From Palaemon carinicauda (lineage: Eukaryota > Arthropoda > Malacostraca > Decapoda > Palaemonidae), in assembly GCF_036898095.1 (NCBI RefSeq), contig NC_090728.1, forward strand, positions 93,970,404 to 94,034,403: 64,000 nt of DNA, written 5' to 3'. Every line of letters begins with the position of its first letter. Position 1 is the first letter of the stretch. Below the pieces are notes generated by a model that ran no database searches, was not told the origin of the DNA, and saw nothing but the letters and a program-made list of their open reading frames with translations. The position numbers and the translations under genes are program-made. This document shows, piece by piece, positions 35,791 through 47,069 of the stretch.

Positions 35791-36850
35791 TTATGGGAAT
35801 GTAGTGGCTGAGCCCCCGCCTACTACTGCATTCGTTGCTACGAATGGTCCCAGGGTGTAGCAGTTCTCGTAAAGAGACTGGACATCTTTAAGATAGAATG
35901 ATGCGAACACTGACTTGCTTCTCCAATAGGTTGCATCCATAACACTCTGCAGAGAACGGTTCTGTTTGAAGGCCACTGAAGTAGCCACAGCTCTCACTTC
36001 ATGTGTCCTTACCTTCAGCAAAGCAAGGTCTTCTTCCTTCAGATGAGAATGTGCTTCCCTAATCAGGAGCTTGAATTAGTAAGAAACTGAGTTCTTAGAC
36101 CTTGGAAGAAAAGGCTTCTTGATAGCACACCATAAGGCTTCTGATTGTCCTCGTAAAGGTTATGACCTTTTTAGATAGTACCTAAGAGCTCTAACTGGCA
36201 AAGTACTCTCTCCAGTTCGTTCCCCACCAAGTTGGACAGGCTTGGGATCTCGAACGACTTAGGCCAAGGACGTGAAGGAAGCTCGTTTTAGCAAAAAACC
36301 GAGCTGCAAGGAACATGTAGCCATTTCAGATGTGAAAACTATGTTCCTGCTGAAGGCGTGGATCTCACTTACTCTTTTAGCTGTTGTCAAGCACACGAGG
36401 AAAAGAGTTTTTAAATGTGAGGTCCTTAAAAGAGGCTGATTAGAGAGGTTCAAATCTTGATGACATAAGGAACCTTAGGACCACGTCTAGATTCCAGCCT
36501 GGAGTGGACAACCGACGTTCCTTTGAGGTCTCAAAAGACCTAAGGAGGTCCTGTAGATCTTTGTTGGAGGAAAGATCCAAGCCTCTGTGGCGGAAAACCG
36601 CTGCCAACATACTTCTGTAACCCTTGATCGTAGGAGCTGAAAGGGATCTTACGTTCCTTAGATGTAACAGGAAGTCAGCAATCTGGGTTACAGTGGTACT
36701 GGTTGAGGAAACTGCATTGGCCTTGTACCAGCTTCGGAAGACTTCCCCTTTAGACTGATAGACTCTGAGAGTGGATGTCCTCCTTGCTCTGGCAATCGCT
36801 CTGGCTGCCTCCTTCGAAAAGCCCCTAGCTCTTGAGAGTCTTTCGAAAGT
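35791..36850 (-). pseudogene. DIRS-C tyrosine recombinase pseudogene
   Basis: Broken into frames but with all catalytic boxes legible. N-terminal part at 36440-36850 (ARRTSTLRVYQSKGEVFRSW, APTIKGYRSMLAAVF). Arg box at 36259-36453 (TTAKRVSEIHAFSRN). His/Arg box at 35791-36021 (RTHEVRAVATSVAF), with ATYWRSKS and FASFYLKDV supplying Trp and Tyr. Frameshifts separate the three parts, so no full protein can be made. Confidence 0.85.
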
Positions 36851-38300
36851 CTGAAGGCAGTCAGACGAAGAGCGTGGAGGTTTGGGTGTACCTTCTTTAC
36901 GTGAGGTAGACGTAGAAGGTCCACTCCTAGAGGAAGAGTCCTGGGAATGTCGACCAGCCATTGCAGTACCTCTATGAACCATTCTCTCGCGGGCCAGAGC
37001 GGAGCCAACCAACGTCAGCCGTGTCCCTTTGCGAGAGGCGAACTTCTGAAGTACCCTGTTGACAATCTTGAACGGCGGGAATGCATACAGGTCGAGATGG
37101 GACCAATCCAGCAGAAAAGCATCCACGTGAACTGCTGCTGGGTCTGGAATCGGAGAACAATACAACGGGAGCCTCTAGGTTATCGAGGTAGCGAACAGAT
37201 CTATGGTTGGATGACCCCACAGGGCCCAAAGTCTGCTGCAAACATTCTTGTGAAGGGTCCACTCTGTGGGGATGACCTGACCCTTCCGGCTGAGGCGATC
37301 TGCCATGACATTCATATCGCCCTGAATGAACCTCGTTACCAGCGTGAGCTTTCGATCTTTTGACCAGATGAGGAGGTCCCTTGCGATCTAGAACAACTTC
37401 CACGAATGAGTCCCTCCCTGCTTGGAGATGTAAGCCAAGGCTGTGGTGTTGTCAGAGTCCACCTCCACCACCTTGTTAAGCTGGAGGGACTTGAAGTTTA
37501 TCAAGGCCAGATGAACCGCCAACAGCTCCTTGCAATTGATGTGAAGTGTCCTTTGCTCCTGATTCCATGTTCCCGAGCATTCCTGTCCGTCCAAAGTCGC
37601 ACCCCAGCCCGTGTCTGATGCGTCAGAGAAGAGACGGCGGTCGGGTTTCTGAACAGCCAAAGGTAGACTTCCTTGAGAAGAAAGCTGTTCTTTCACCACG
37701 TGAGAGTAGACCTCCTCTCTTCGGAAACAGGAACTGAGACCGTCTCTAGCGTCATGTCCTTTCTCCAGTGAGCAGCTAGATGATACTGAAGGGGGCGGAG
37801 GTGGCGTCTCCCTAACTCGATGAACAGGGCCAGCGATGAAAGTGTCCCTGTTAGACTCATCCACTACCTGACTGAGCATCGGTTCCTTCTCAGCATGCTC
37901 TGGATGCATTCTAGGGCTTGGTAGATCCTTGGGGCCGACGGAAAAGCCCGAAAAGCTCGACTCTGAAGATCCATACCCAGGTAGACAATGGTCTGGGATG
38001 GGACGAGCTGGGACTCCTCAAAATTGACCAGGAGGCCCAGTTCCTTGGTCAGATCCATAGTCCATCTGAGAATCTCCAGACAGCGACGACTTGTGGGAGC
38101 TCTTAAAAGCCAGTCGTCTGACGGAACCGGACACAAGATCATGGTACTGGTGCACAGTCTGTGAACTGTCAACCATGGGGAAGCGAGGAAGTACAGCGAC
38201 AACCCGAAACTGTCTAGACTGTCTGGGTTGTACAGACAACTCCTTATCAGGTTGTTCCCAGTGACACACAGACTCCGTAAACAAAAAGTCCTCTAACAAG
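36851..38300 (-). pseudogene. DIRS-C reverse transcriptase-RNase H remnant
   Basis: 37864-38202 holds the RT segment after the active site (PVPSDDWLLRAPTSRRCLEI then GLLVNFEESQLVPSQTIVYL). The YxDD box is degraded to PSDDW. 37388-37909 holds RNase H (RRLFSDASDTGWGATLDGQE, HINCKELLAVHLAL, VVEVDSDNTTALAYISKQGG). 36440-37165 begins with the C-terminal extension (HLDLYAFPPFKIV). The RT fingers and the first catalytic Asp are missing: sequence left of 38290 passes directly into Gag-side sequence. Confidence 0.85.
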
Positions 38301-38599
38301 GACTAAGCTTGGACTGCATGTCTTGCAACAAAGCTCAAGGTCTATGGGAGCAGGTGTGGTAACAGACGGGGTTAGCGACTGAAGTGGAACCATTACCCTC
38401 CCTGGAAGCATGCTATGCTTAAATAAAAGTCCATAGGAGGCTAAGCAGCTAAAGGCTCCTCTCCAAATGACAGAGTCCTCAAGGGAATATCAGAAGGAGG
38501 GAGAATAGCACTTTCTCATCTACAGGAACCATATCCGAGAAAAGCTAAGTTCTCTCAGTGAGGGTTTCACTGGTGCAAAAGCAGCAGACTAGAAGGCAA

Positions 38600-40400
38600 C
38601 GTTATGAAACTGCTTGACAGTCTTGTGAGTTGGCAACAACCAAAGATGTGTGACTGAGGAGCATGCGGTAAGGTATGCAGAGCATGCTGTATGCAGAGCA
38701 TGCTGTATGTAGAGCATGCTGTAAGGTAAGCAGAGCATGTTGCATGGCGTGCGGCTTATGCTGCATGGGATGAGGCTCATGCTGCATGGGATGAGGCTCA
38801 TGCTGCATGGTATGAGGTTCATGCTGCATGGGATGAGGCTCATGCTGCAAGGGATGAGGCTCATGCCGCATGCGTTGAGGAGGATGCCGCATAGTATGAG
38901 GCTCCTGCCTCATGGGTTGAGGCGGTTGCCGCATAGCATGAGGCTCCTGCCTCATGGTTTGAGGAGGGTGCCGCATAGCATGAGGCTCCTCATAGCATGA
39001 GGCTCCTGCCTCATGGGTTGAGGAGGATGCCGCATAGCATGAGGCTCCTGCCTCATGGGTTGAGGAGGATGCCACATAGCATGAGGCTCCTGCCTCATGG
39101 GTAGAGGAGGTTGCCGCATAGCATGAGGCTCCTACCTCATGGGTTGAGGAGGATGCCGCATAGCATGAGGCTCCTCATAGCATGAGGTCCCTGCCTCATG
39201 GGTTGAGGAGGAAGCCACAAAGCATGAGGCTCCTCATAGCATGAGGCTCCTGCCTCATGGATTGAGGAGGATGCCACATAGCATGAGGCTCCTGCCTCAT
39301 GGTTTGAGGAGGATGCCGCATAGCATGAGGCTCCTGCCTCATGGTTAGAGGAGGTTGCCGCATAGCATGAGGCTCCTGCCTCATGGGTTGAGGAGGATGC
39401 CGCATAGCATGAGGCTCCTCATAGCATGAGGTTCCTGCCTCAAGAGTTGCGTCTGCCTCAAGGGTTGAGGAGGTAGCTGCGCAGAGAGAGGCTCTTGCCT
39501 CAAGAGTTGAGGCGGTTGCCGCATAGCATGAGGCTGTTGCCTCAAGGATGGTGGAGGTTGCCGCAACGCATGAGGCTGCTGCCTCAAGGATGGAGGAGGT
39601 TGCCGCAACGCATGAGGCTCCTGCCTCATGGGTAGAGGAGGTTGCTGCAAAGCATGAGGCTCCTGCCTCAAGGAAAGTGGAGGTTGCTGCATAGCGCTGG
39701 TACCTGGCAACTCCCAATGCGGCAGCTCACGCATGGAGGAGCCTCAACATCATACATCTGGCAAGGTGGACTGCGCAGAGGTGGAGGAGCGCTCGCAGGA
39801 GGAGGTGTGCTAACCTTCTCTGCCCGAAACTCCTGCATCAAAACCGCAAGCTGAGACTGCATTGTCTGCAGCCTAGACCACTAGGGTCTATGAAAGACAA
39901 CAACAAACGGAGCTACTGTCCGTTGAGACTGAGGGTCTAAAACAGCTGGTGCGGCAACAGACGGAGTTACTGCCTGTTGCGGTACCACCTTGCCTCTCTG
40001 GGAGGTGTGCAGTTGTCGTACTGCAGCAAGTCCGAACTGACCCAGTGCTAATTGGCTACACCTAGGAGTTGGACTTGCGCGGAAGGGACCGACTTGCACT
40101 TAAAAGCTGCAAGATTTGGTCCATGGTTTCTGCGAGAAACCTCTTCCGCAGACGAGGAATAAATGGGCTCTCTCGTCTTTGTGTGGGTGGGGTGATCACG
40201 TCGGCTACGTGAGTTGGTTACACCCGAAACCACGGAGGGAAACGTCTGTTCGTCGATCAAGGCCTGATGAACCCATAAGTCCTTCAACGTTACTTCTCCC
40301 CTGGGCTTGGGAGCTTGTAAGAGGTCCCAGACTAGGCGAACAACTGGCACGAACAGACGAACCCTCGAACGCAACACTGTAACACTTTGCGCTTATCACT
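38600..40400 (-). pseudogene. DIRS-C Gag region, repeat-expanded
   Basis: Minus frames at 38602-39075, 39196-39734, 39668-39862 and 40048-40377 cover a Met/Arg/Gln/Pro/His-rich tandem repeat (units like PPQPMRQEPHAMR), then a Pro-rich part, and an N-terminal part (PRGEVTLKDLWVHQALIDEQ). Frames change across the repeat. Neither the conserved Gag core nor the CPxCxGxxC motif was found. The function, if any, would have been RNA binding. Confidence 0.5.
38640..39730. repeat. ~42-bp minisatellite in DIRS-C gag
   Basis: Over twenty imperfect copies of a unit containing GCATGAGGCTCCTGCCTCAT, GGGTTGAGGAGG and a GCCGCATA motif. The left third is a simpler ~18-bp variant (ATGCTGCATGGGATGAGGCT). Each unit contains a short inverted repeat (ATGAGGCTCCTGCCTCAT), so the array can form serial hairpins. 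Confidence 0.95.
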
Positions 40401-41739
40401 TTATTACTTTTGATTTTCTGTTTGCACTTATTTCACTGAACTCGAAACTTTAAGTGGTTTGTACCTGAAACACGCAATTCTATCCTTCATTAAAAGTTAG
40501 TAATTGCGAAAACAGTATTACAATGTAACAGAAAAACATAATGAAAGATAAATAATTCAGTGGCTGGAAAAGAGACTAAACACTAGATCAAATAAACTAC
40601 GTTTAAAATCTCTCACCGCATAAAGCCTGGGAACAAGAATAAAACTCTAGAAACGTTTACCTTCTTCCCCAAAAGAGACTAGGGAGAAGAGCAAAAACGA
40701 TAACAACGTTACCCGCTTGAACGAAACGTTTACCCTCCTCTCTCTCCCTCCGTCTCTATCTCTCTCTCTCTCTCTTGACTTAGAACCTGAGAGAAGAGCC
40801 CAATTATATATATCGTTAAAACATATTATTGTTAAAGGAAAAAAACTGAAAGATTTCCCAAATAAAATGTTCCTTTATTAGAATTAAAACCATTTAAGCT
40901 AAGAAAGAATGAACAAAACGCTAGAATCGGTTTACTCTTACTGCAACGTGAAACCGTGAACTCTCTCTCTATCGTAACGATAGAGCGCAAGTTGAACGTT
41001 CTGAACGTGAACAACTGCAGAGACAAAACAAAACGTTAGTTCAACTTTGAAAACAGTACGAGACTATCAAAGAAAATCTTTCAAAAACATTAAAATAGCA
41101 TAAAATGTTAACAGGTAAAAACGAAATGACGGGCTCAATGTTAATTAACTTCGGTTCCAAGAAAAGACCGCCTACTATTAGGAAAGGTCGCATATAAACA
41201 AAACATAAAAATTAATTTTAATAAGTTTATAATAAAAGGAAGTTAATCGAAGAGGCCTATAAAAGGCGGAGAGATAAAATAAATCTATAACTTTGTTGAG
41301 CAAAATTAAGAAAGAGAGTCTATACTCTCTTCGACACCAACACTTCCGTCTAAGGGAAGGGTCGGCCATTTAAAAGTGAAAGAGAGTTCATACTCTCTTC
41401 GTCACCAAAATTAAATCAAATTAATTCCAAAAAAAACTTGCTAAGCTAATGATAAAGCTTCCTGAATAGCGAAGGCTAAACTCTAGAGCAAATACATCAC
41501 CAAATCGTGAACAATAACTCCAGAATCAACAGCGTATCCATGTAGGTCTAGCCGGAGGCACGACAGAGGAAAAATTGAGGTGGTGTTGACAAGAAGTACT
41601 GGAGTACCTGACCACAGATGGCGCTGTTGTGTGCATCCCCACCTGTATAGCGATCGCTGGCGTATCCCGACCGTAGATTTCTGTCGGCAACAGAGTTGAC
41701 AGCTACATGATTATCGGGTAAGATTAATATTGAAAAAAA
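40401..41739 (-). repeat. DIRS-C leader and 5' terminal repeat
   Basis: 40401-41555 is an A-rich leader without a frame. A (TC)n run is at 40740-40773. 41560-41715 is the inverted partner of the left terminal repeat, ending near 41739 (AGATTAATATTGAAAAAAAT). Confidence 0.75.
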
Positions 41740-41814
41740 TGGATTCATATTGTAGAAGAATATAAGAGACCTTAATCATTCTTAAAAGTAAGTCCCTCTC
41801 TAAAATGTACTTAC

Positions 41815-41920
41815 CTATTAATGGTGCAGTAATTTCTACACCTTCTAAAACACTTTGCTGTGGGATACAAATAAGCCAGTGGGGTCCACACCACTCTGAC
41901 AGACGTTCTTCATGATGTTC
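41815..41920 (-). CDS. Coding exon 2 of the minus-strand host gene
   Basis: Minus strand: acceptor CCCCCAACAG/GAACATC at 41920 and donor TTAATAG/GTAAGTAC at 41815 enclose 106 nt, one frame of which is open from phase 0: EHHEERLSEWCGPHWLICIP, then QQSVLEGVEITAPLI plus a single G. Exon 1 (52732-52779) ends in phase 0, and exon 3 (991-1024) begins with the two bases needed, so phases agree on both sides. Composition (Trp, Cys, charged and hydrophobic alternation) is protein-like and not repeat-derived. It lies in a small island of unique DNA between DIRS-C and DIRS-A1. I do not recognise the product. Confidence 0.7.
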
Positions 41921-42213
41921 CTGTTGGGGGACATATCATTGTGTTACAACTGATATTTTCTTTAAATATTTCATATTTATACACTAAAAGATTTCAAATG
42001 AATCACTATTGTAAAGTACTGTACAACTGAAATGAAAAAGCAAATTGAAATATTGGCTCGATGTTAAACATACGTAACCAACAGACTAAGCTTGAACAGC
42101 TATTTGTTTCAATCAATCATATTATGACAAGAGAACAAAGGTCTCCAAAAATATACCCATGAGGAAAGGAAATAGCAAATAAACTATGAACTAAGCAATA
42201 TTAACCTAAATAT

Positions 42214-42440
42214 GACAAATTCATAGATAATTTGTATTTTTCCTAACTATACAAACCTTAGCTATTTAAAAGGGGTTATTACTTTCGGTGTAGCTGAAAT
42301 GACAAGCCATTAGAATTTTAGCGAGGGTTTACTACCCCACCGCTAGTTAGCCGGGGGGGGGGGGGGGGGGGGGGGGGTGTTAGGGGAGGGTAGCTTGCTC
42401 CCCCCCCCCCACACACACCTGTGCTTGAGCTCACTTTGCT
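42214..42440 (-). repeat. DIRS-A1 3' terminal repeat with 25-bp G-tract
   Basis: Inverted match to 50820-51005. The G-tract (42353-42377) and following C-tract (about 42402-42411) are the length-variable part. The matching tract is about 13 G in copy A2 and about 10 G at the other end of this element. Confidence 0.88.
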
Positions 42441-42479
42441 TGGAGGTAGGACTTCAAGGGGGATAGGGCTGGCAGGCAA

Positions 42480-42600
42480 GTTTGATTAAATAGCTAAGGT
42501 TTGTATCGTTAGGAAAAATACAAATTATCTACGAATTTGTCATTTGTTCCGTACCTGACATACAAACCACGCTATTTAATAGGGGTGACTCACCCATTAG
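42480..42600 (-). repeat. DIRS-A1 internal complementary region
   Basis: First half (AAATAGCTAAGGTTTGTATC to ACGAATTTGTCA) is the reverse complement of the left end at 42214-42260. Second half (TTTGTTCCGTACCTGACATA to ATTTAATAGGGGT) is the reverse complement of the right end at 50975-51017. The same layout is at 3285-3390 in copy A2. Confidence 0.88.
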
Positions 42601-43842
42601 GAAGGGTGGAACGTCCCAGCCAGTATTGGCTTTTGGCTTTGCCCGGGGGCTCATTATTTGAGTGTGTCAGCACTCAACAATAAGGAGTCCCTGCACCTCG
42701 CTAAAACCTTGCTACACAAGGACTGCGGCCTACGCAAGCTGTGTGTGAAGGTATAATAAAGTGTGACACGTCCTAGGAAGTTGACCTGTAGTCCTTTAGA
42801 TGGAAACTTAAGGCTAGATCTCTCCCAATACCACCTCGTCAGGGTATGGGGACGTGACAGTATTAGCTTAATACTAGGAACACAAGGAAACATGGTTTAC
42901 CTGCAGTGGTTTGAGGTCAGCTGTGCAGAGAACCCAGGATGCTGCTTCCCCCAAGAGAGGGGAAGATGAAGAGGAGAAGAATAAGGGCCAGACATACCTT
43001 TTCATTCATGCAGACTAAGACCGGGTAACAATGCCCTCAACCTTCTGCTACTTGTCCAATAAGGAGACTGAGGTTTTAAACCAGCTGTTGTGCAGCCACC
43101 ACAGGGCCGATAGATAGAGAACGTATCGAGCCTCCTGTGGGTCACGTCTTGCAGGTAGTGGGCTGTGAAAGTCGTCTGACGCTTCCACACCCCAGCCTGA
43201 ACAACCTGCGTCACTGAGAAATTCTCCTTGAAGGCCAGGGACGTAGCTACGCCCCTGACATCATGTGCTCTAGGGCGACGTGACGGAGGAGGGTCTGGAT
43301 TCAGGGACAGATGGATCACCCTACGAATCCATGCCAAGATGGTGTTCTTGGTGACCCTCCTCTTAGTCCTCCCAGTGCTAACGAACAATGCTTGCACCTG
43401 AGGACGGACTGCAGCCGTTCTTTTGAGATACAGCCTCAAGCTCCTTACTGGGCACAGTAGGAGATGGTCTGGGTCATCTGTTACAGAACGGAGACTCGAA
43501 ATCTGGAAGGAGTCAAACCTAGGGTCCGCCACCCCCGGATTCTGAGTCTTAGCAATAAACTCAGGGACGAATTTGAACGTTACCTCCCCCCATCCCCTTG
43601 AAGGGGCGATGTCATACGAGAGACCATGAAGTTCGCTAACTCGCTTGGCCAACGCCAAAGCTAGTAGGAACACCGTCTTCCAAGTTAGGTGGCGATCTGA
43701 AGCCTGGCGTAATGGTTCATAGAGAGGTTTCTTAAGAGACCTGAGAACTCGAACCACGTTCCATCGAGGAGGTCTCACTTCCGACTGAGGGCAGGTAAGT
43801 TCATAACTTCGTATGAGTAGGGATAGTTCCAGTGAGGAAGAA

Positions 43843-45083
43843 ATCACAAATTTCTAAGTAATTTGTATTTTCCCTAACATACTTACCGAGAACTACTTTC
43901 TTAAGAGTACCTGGAATCTCCTCTCAACCGACCAGTTTTATGTAGTTTACACTACTTCCGTTTTCTGTGATGACCACCTCAGGCGGAAGGATACGTGCCC
44001 TGAGGCTAGTTCCGAGCCAGGTCGCGTGTTAGCTTGGGTCTCGACCCTCAGTAAGTTCTCTAGTTGTGTCGTGATACCATCTCGACGCTCTCCTTTCTCA
44101 GTGCGACCCTTTGTGTCCCCGACTCGCGTGTCCCACATGTCTCCCACGTGGTATCCCTGTACTTTCCCTTGTGTTCTTGCATGTTCGCTTGATTACCTTG
44201 TGCTTTCCCTCGTGCTTTTCCAAGTATATTTCTTATCCTTTCCCTGCGTTCCTGTGTCTTACGATGTTGTGATAGTGCATCATGGGCCTGGGCCTAGAGC
44301 AGGGAAGTCATGTGGAGCGTTTTTATCCAAGCCGAAGGTTGACCCGCATTCCCTTTGCTCTTCGTGTAGGGGTAGACTGTGCTCTCCGTCGGACACGTGT
44401 CCGGAGTGTGTGTCGTGGAGTGAAGTCCAGTGGGTTCGTTTTAGTACGAAGAAGTCCTCTAAGCGATCTCCCAGGAAGGCAAGCACCTCTTCGCCCTTGA
44501 CGTCGCCAGGAGGGAAGTCTGACGGTGTTTCTCTCCCATCTTCCTCTACCCAGAGTAAGGGGACGAGGTAAGTTCGTTGCGGAGAAGAAGCCGATGGCTC
44601 TTCCCCAGGAGTCTAGTCTTCGAGATATTGGGATTGCTGATTCTTTGCAGGCAAGTGGGGGCCTGAAGGTGATCTTAGTGGGGGTCTTAGAGACTCTGCC
44701 CTTGTGCTTGGGGGGCACATCTCGTCAGATGACCCCATGTGGGATAAAAATGTTCCTGTTTCTTCGCCCACGTCATGAGCTTGTATTTCAGGTACCTCCA
44801 CAGCTGATGGCATCCAAGATAAAGAAGACTCTCCGGTAGCGGATCCCTTCGGATGGGGACCCCCGAGGACTCCCTGTAGGTCCCCGTTGAGGATGGAAGA
44901 AGGCCTTGGTTCCTGGTAACCCAACGTAGAGCGACCGAACTCTCCCCCAGCTCCTCTTTCGGCGGTTCCTGACGTGTTTCTGCAACCTTCGACCTCCGGA
45001 ACCCAGCAAATCACGAAGCCGTCTATTCCCCATGCGCCTGCCCCTCCGTCGTGTTATGAAGAGTCGTCAGAGTCTTCAGCAGC
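43843..45083 (+). mobile_element. DIRS-B2, 5' part only, nested in DIRS-A1
   Basis: Begins with the DIRS-B end (ATCACAAATTTCTAAGTAAT), as at 21806/29207, runs through the terminal repeat (CTTACCGAGAACTACTTTCT) and leader into gag, and stops at 45083 where DIRS-A1 recombinase resumes. No RT, recombinase or 3' end. It is opposite in orientation to its host element. An insertion followed by deletion up to the junction is the simplest history. Confidence 0.85.
44026..44571 (+). pseudogene. DIRS-B2 Gag N-terminal part
   Basis: The plus frame reaches VDPHSLCSSCRGRLCSPSDT and CPECVSWSEVQW, the family cysteine motif CxxCxGxxC...CxxCxxWS, followed by Lys/Arg/Ser-rich KKSSKRSPRKASTSSP. The likely start is an ATG around 44282 (MGLGLEQ, frame-shifted) or further upstream. 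The following Gag sequence to 45083 (RMEEGLGSW; PPAPLSAVPDVFLQPSTSG) continues with frame changes. Truncated at the element's end. Confidence 0.75.
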
Positions 45084-45452
45084 ATGTCCATTCCTTTAAG
45101 CCTGAAGGCTAGACTTAAGGCTGAGCGATAGCCTTTCACCGCCGAGATTGAAAGGCGCATTTCTTTCCGCAAATACACAAGGAACTCCGCTATTGGTGGA
45201 ATAGTGGCATCAAGTGGAGAGAGAACCCTTCCACGACACCAACCACAGAAGACTTTCCACTTTGCCTGGTAGACAAATGCGGATGATTTTCGCAGATGTC
45301 CAGATATCCTGATCGCAACTTGTTGCGAAAATCCTCTCTCAGCGAGGAGATGCTGGATAGTCTCCAGGCGTGAAGTCGTAGCTTCAAAGCTACGGTTTTG
45401 TGGAAGATGTTGGCATTTGGTTGTCTGAGTAGATCGTGTCACGAGGGAGTTC

Positions 45453-46900
45453 TCACGGAAGTTCTGTTAGGAGTTGCAGAAGGTTCGGAAACCATTCCGC
45501 GTGATGCCATAGTGGAGCTATGAAGGTCATTGAAATATTGACCAATATTCTGGTCTTGTTGAGCACCCTCCACATCAGACAGAACAGGGGAAAGGCATAC
45601 ACATCGATGTTGTCCCACCGTTGTTGAAAGGCATCTTGCCAGAGCACCTTGAGATCCGGGACTGGGGAGCAGTATGGCGGGAGCTTGAAATTCAACGCTA
45701 TCGCGAACAGATCCACCGTCGGAGAACCCCACAAAGTCAGGACCTTGTTGGCTACTAGATGATCCAAAGACCACTCAGTACTCACTATCTGAGACGCTCT
45801 GCTCAGATTGTCGGCGAGCACATTCCTCTTGCCTGGAATGAAACATGCCAATAGTGGAATCGAGTGGACTTCGGTCCATCTCAGTATCTCTACTGCAAGA
45901 TGGGATAGCTACTTCGAAAAGGTACCTCCTTGCTTGTTGATGTAAGCCACTACTGTGGTGTTGTCACTCATCACCACCACAGAGTGACCAGCCAGGTATT
46001 GTTGGAACTGTTGAAAGGCCAAGAAAACGGCCTTCATCTCTAGAAGATTTATATGGAGGCACTTTTCTGATTCTGACCACAGGCCTGAGGTCCTGTGGTG
46101 AAGAACGTGGGCCCCCCACCCTTTCTTTGAGGCGTCCAAAAACAGCATCAAATCCGGGGGAAGGACGGGAAGATCCACTCCTCTTCGTAGGCTCTCGTCT
46201 GTCACCTACCATTGGAGATCCGTCCGTTCCGCAGGTCCCATAGGGATCATGACGTCCGAAGAATCGTAACCTTGATTCCACCGGGACTTGAGTCGCCACT
46301 GGAGGAATCTCATCCTGAGGCGACCGTTGGGAACTAGAAGAGAGAACTTCTCGAGATTTACCATGATCCCCAGATCCTGGCAAAGTCCCAGAAGTTTGTC
46401 TCGGTGTTGAAGAAGGGATGACTCCGAGTCTGCTAAGATCAGCCAGTCGTCCAGATAACGGAGGAGACGGATGCCGATCCTGTGTGCCCACGACGATATT
46501 AGGGTGAACACTGGTGAAAACCTGTGGTGATGTGGAGAGACCGGAACACAGCACCTTGAACTGGTACTCCTTGTTGTCTAGGCTGAATCTTAAGTACTTC
46601 CTTAAAGATGGATGGACTGGGATCTGGAAGTACGCGTCCTTCAGATCCAGTGTACACATGAAGTCTTGCGGTCTCACTGCGAGTCTGCGGTCTCCATGCT
46701 GAACGGAGTTTGTTTGACAAACTTGTTTAGAGCCGAGAGGTCGACGACCGGTCTCCAGCCTCCAGACGCCTTCTTTACAAGATAGAGTCAACTGAAGCAG
46801 CCTGGGGACCCGTCGAGGACCTCTTGGAGAGCGCCCTTCTTCAAGATGGTCTGGACTTCTGCCCGAAGGGCCTGCCCCTTGCTGATCCCATGGCAAGGGA
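45453..46900 (-). pseudogene. DIRS-A1 reverse transcriptase-RNase H pseudogene
   Basis: RT: MCTLDLKDAYFQIPVHPSLR in the frame 45964-46896, a frameshift near 46510, then LLRYLDDWLILADSESSLLQ (active-site YLDD) to an in-frame TAG at 46206-46208. RNase H: LMLFLDASKKGWGAHVLHHR, HINLLEMKAVFLAF, VVMSDNTTVVAYINKQGG, then an in-frame stop at about 45909. The C-terminal extension follows in the same frame (FIPGKRNVLADNLSRA, TVDLFAIALNFKLPPYCSPV, IDVYAFPLFCLMW). Catalytic residues persist; one frameshift and at least two stops disable it. Confidence 0.88.
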
Positions 46901-47069
46901 GCTCAATGACACTGGATTCATCATCAGGGGAGGTAGAGATGTTGTGAATGGGACGCGATATCCGACTGATTACGGAAATCGTCCAGGAATCGGGCCCGAG
47001 TTGCTGCCACCTGTCTGCGCAACTTTGTAGGCATCCCCCCCTGGTGGACATGCATGGGGACTGCCAATC

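Larger units (their letters stand above)
35080..41739 (-). mobile_element. DIRS-C retrotransposon, ~6.7 kb, degenerate
   Basis: Inverted terminal repeats at about 35106-35270 and 41560-41715 (ACCCGATAATCATGTAGCTG at the left, CAGCTACATGATTATCGGGT at the right). The internal complementary region is at 35318-35412. In minus order there are a leader, Gag with a large tandem repeat, RT-RNase H remnant, and recombinase. The RT core upstream of the YxDD motif is deleted near 38300, and many frames are broken. Both termini are present, so the insertion is structurally full at its ends but cannot be autonomous. Confidence 0.88.
43002..45442 (-). pseudogene. DIRS-A1 tyrosine recombinase, split by DIRS-B2
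   Basis: N-terminal part 45086-45442 (KSSAFVYQAKWKVFCGWCRG, LSISAVKGYRSALSLAFRLK) is separated by the 1.2-kb nested DIRS-B2 from the C-terminal part 43002-43847. The latter keeps Arg (LAKRVSELHGLSYD), His and Arg (HDVRGVATSLAF), Trp (AGVWKRQ) and Tyr (TFTAHYLQDVTHRR). Across the insertion the reading would run from FRLKGMD into SSSLELSLLI, as shown by the uninterrupted copy A2 at about 4625. Apart from the insertion the gene is among the best preserved here. Confidence 0.9.

Noticed and set aside
38602..39734. Met/Arg/Gln/Pro/His repeat frames as independent genes
   Set aside because: Pure products of the minisatellite inside DIRS-C gag, open in several frames because the unit length is near a multiple of three.
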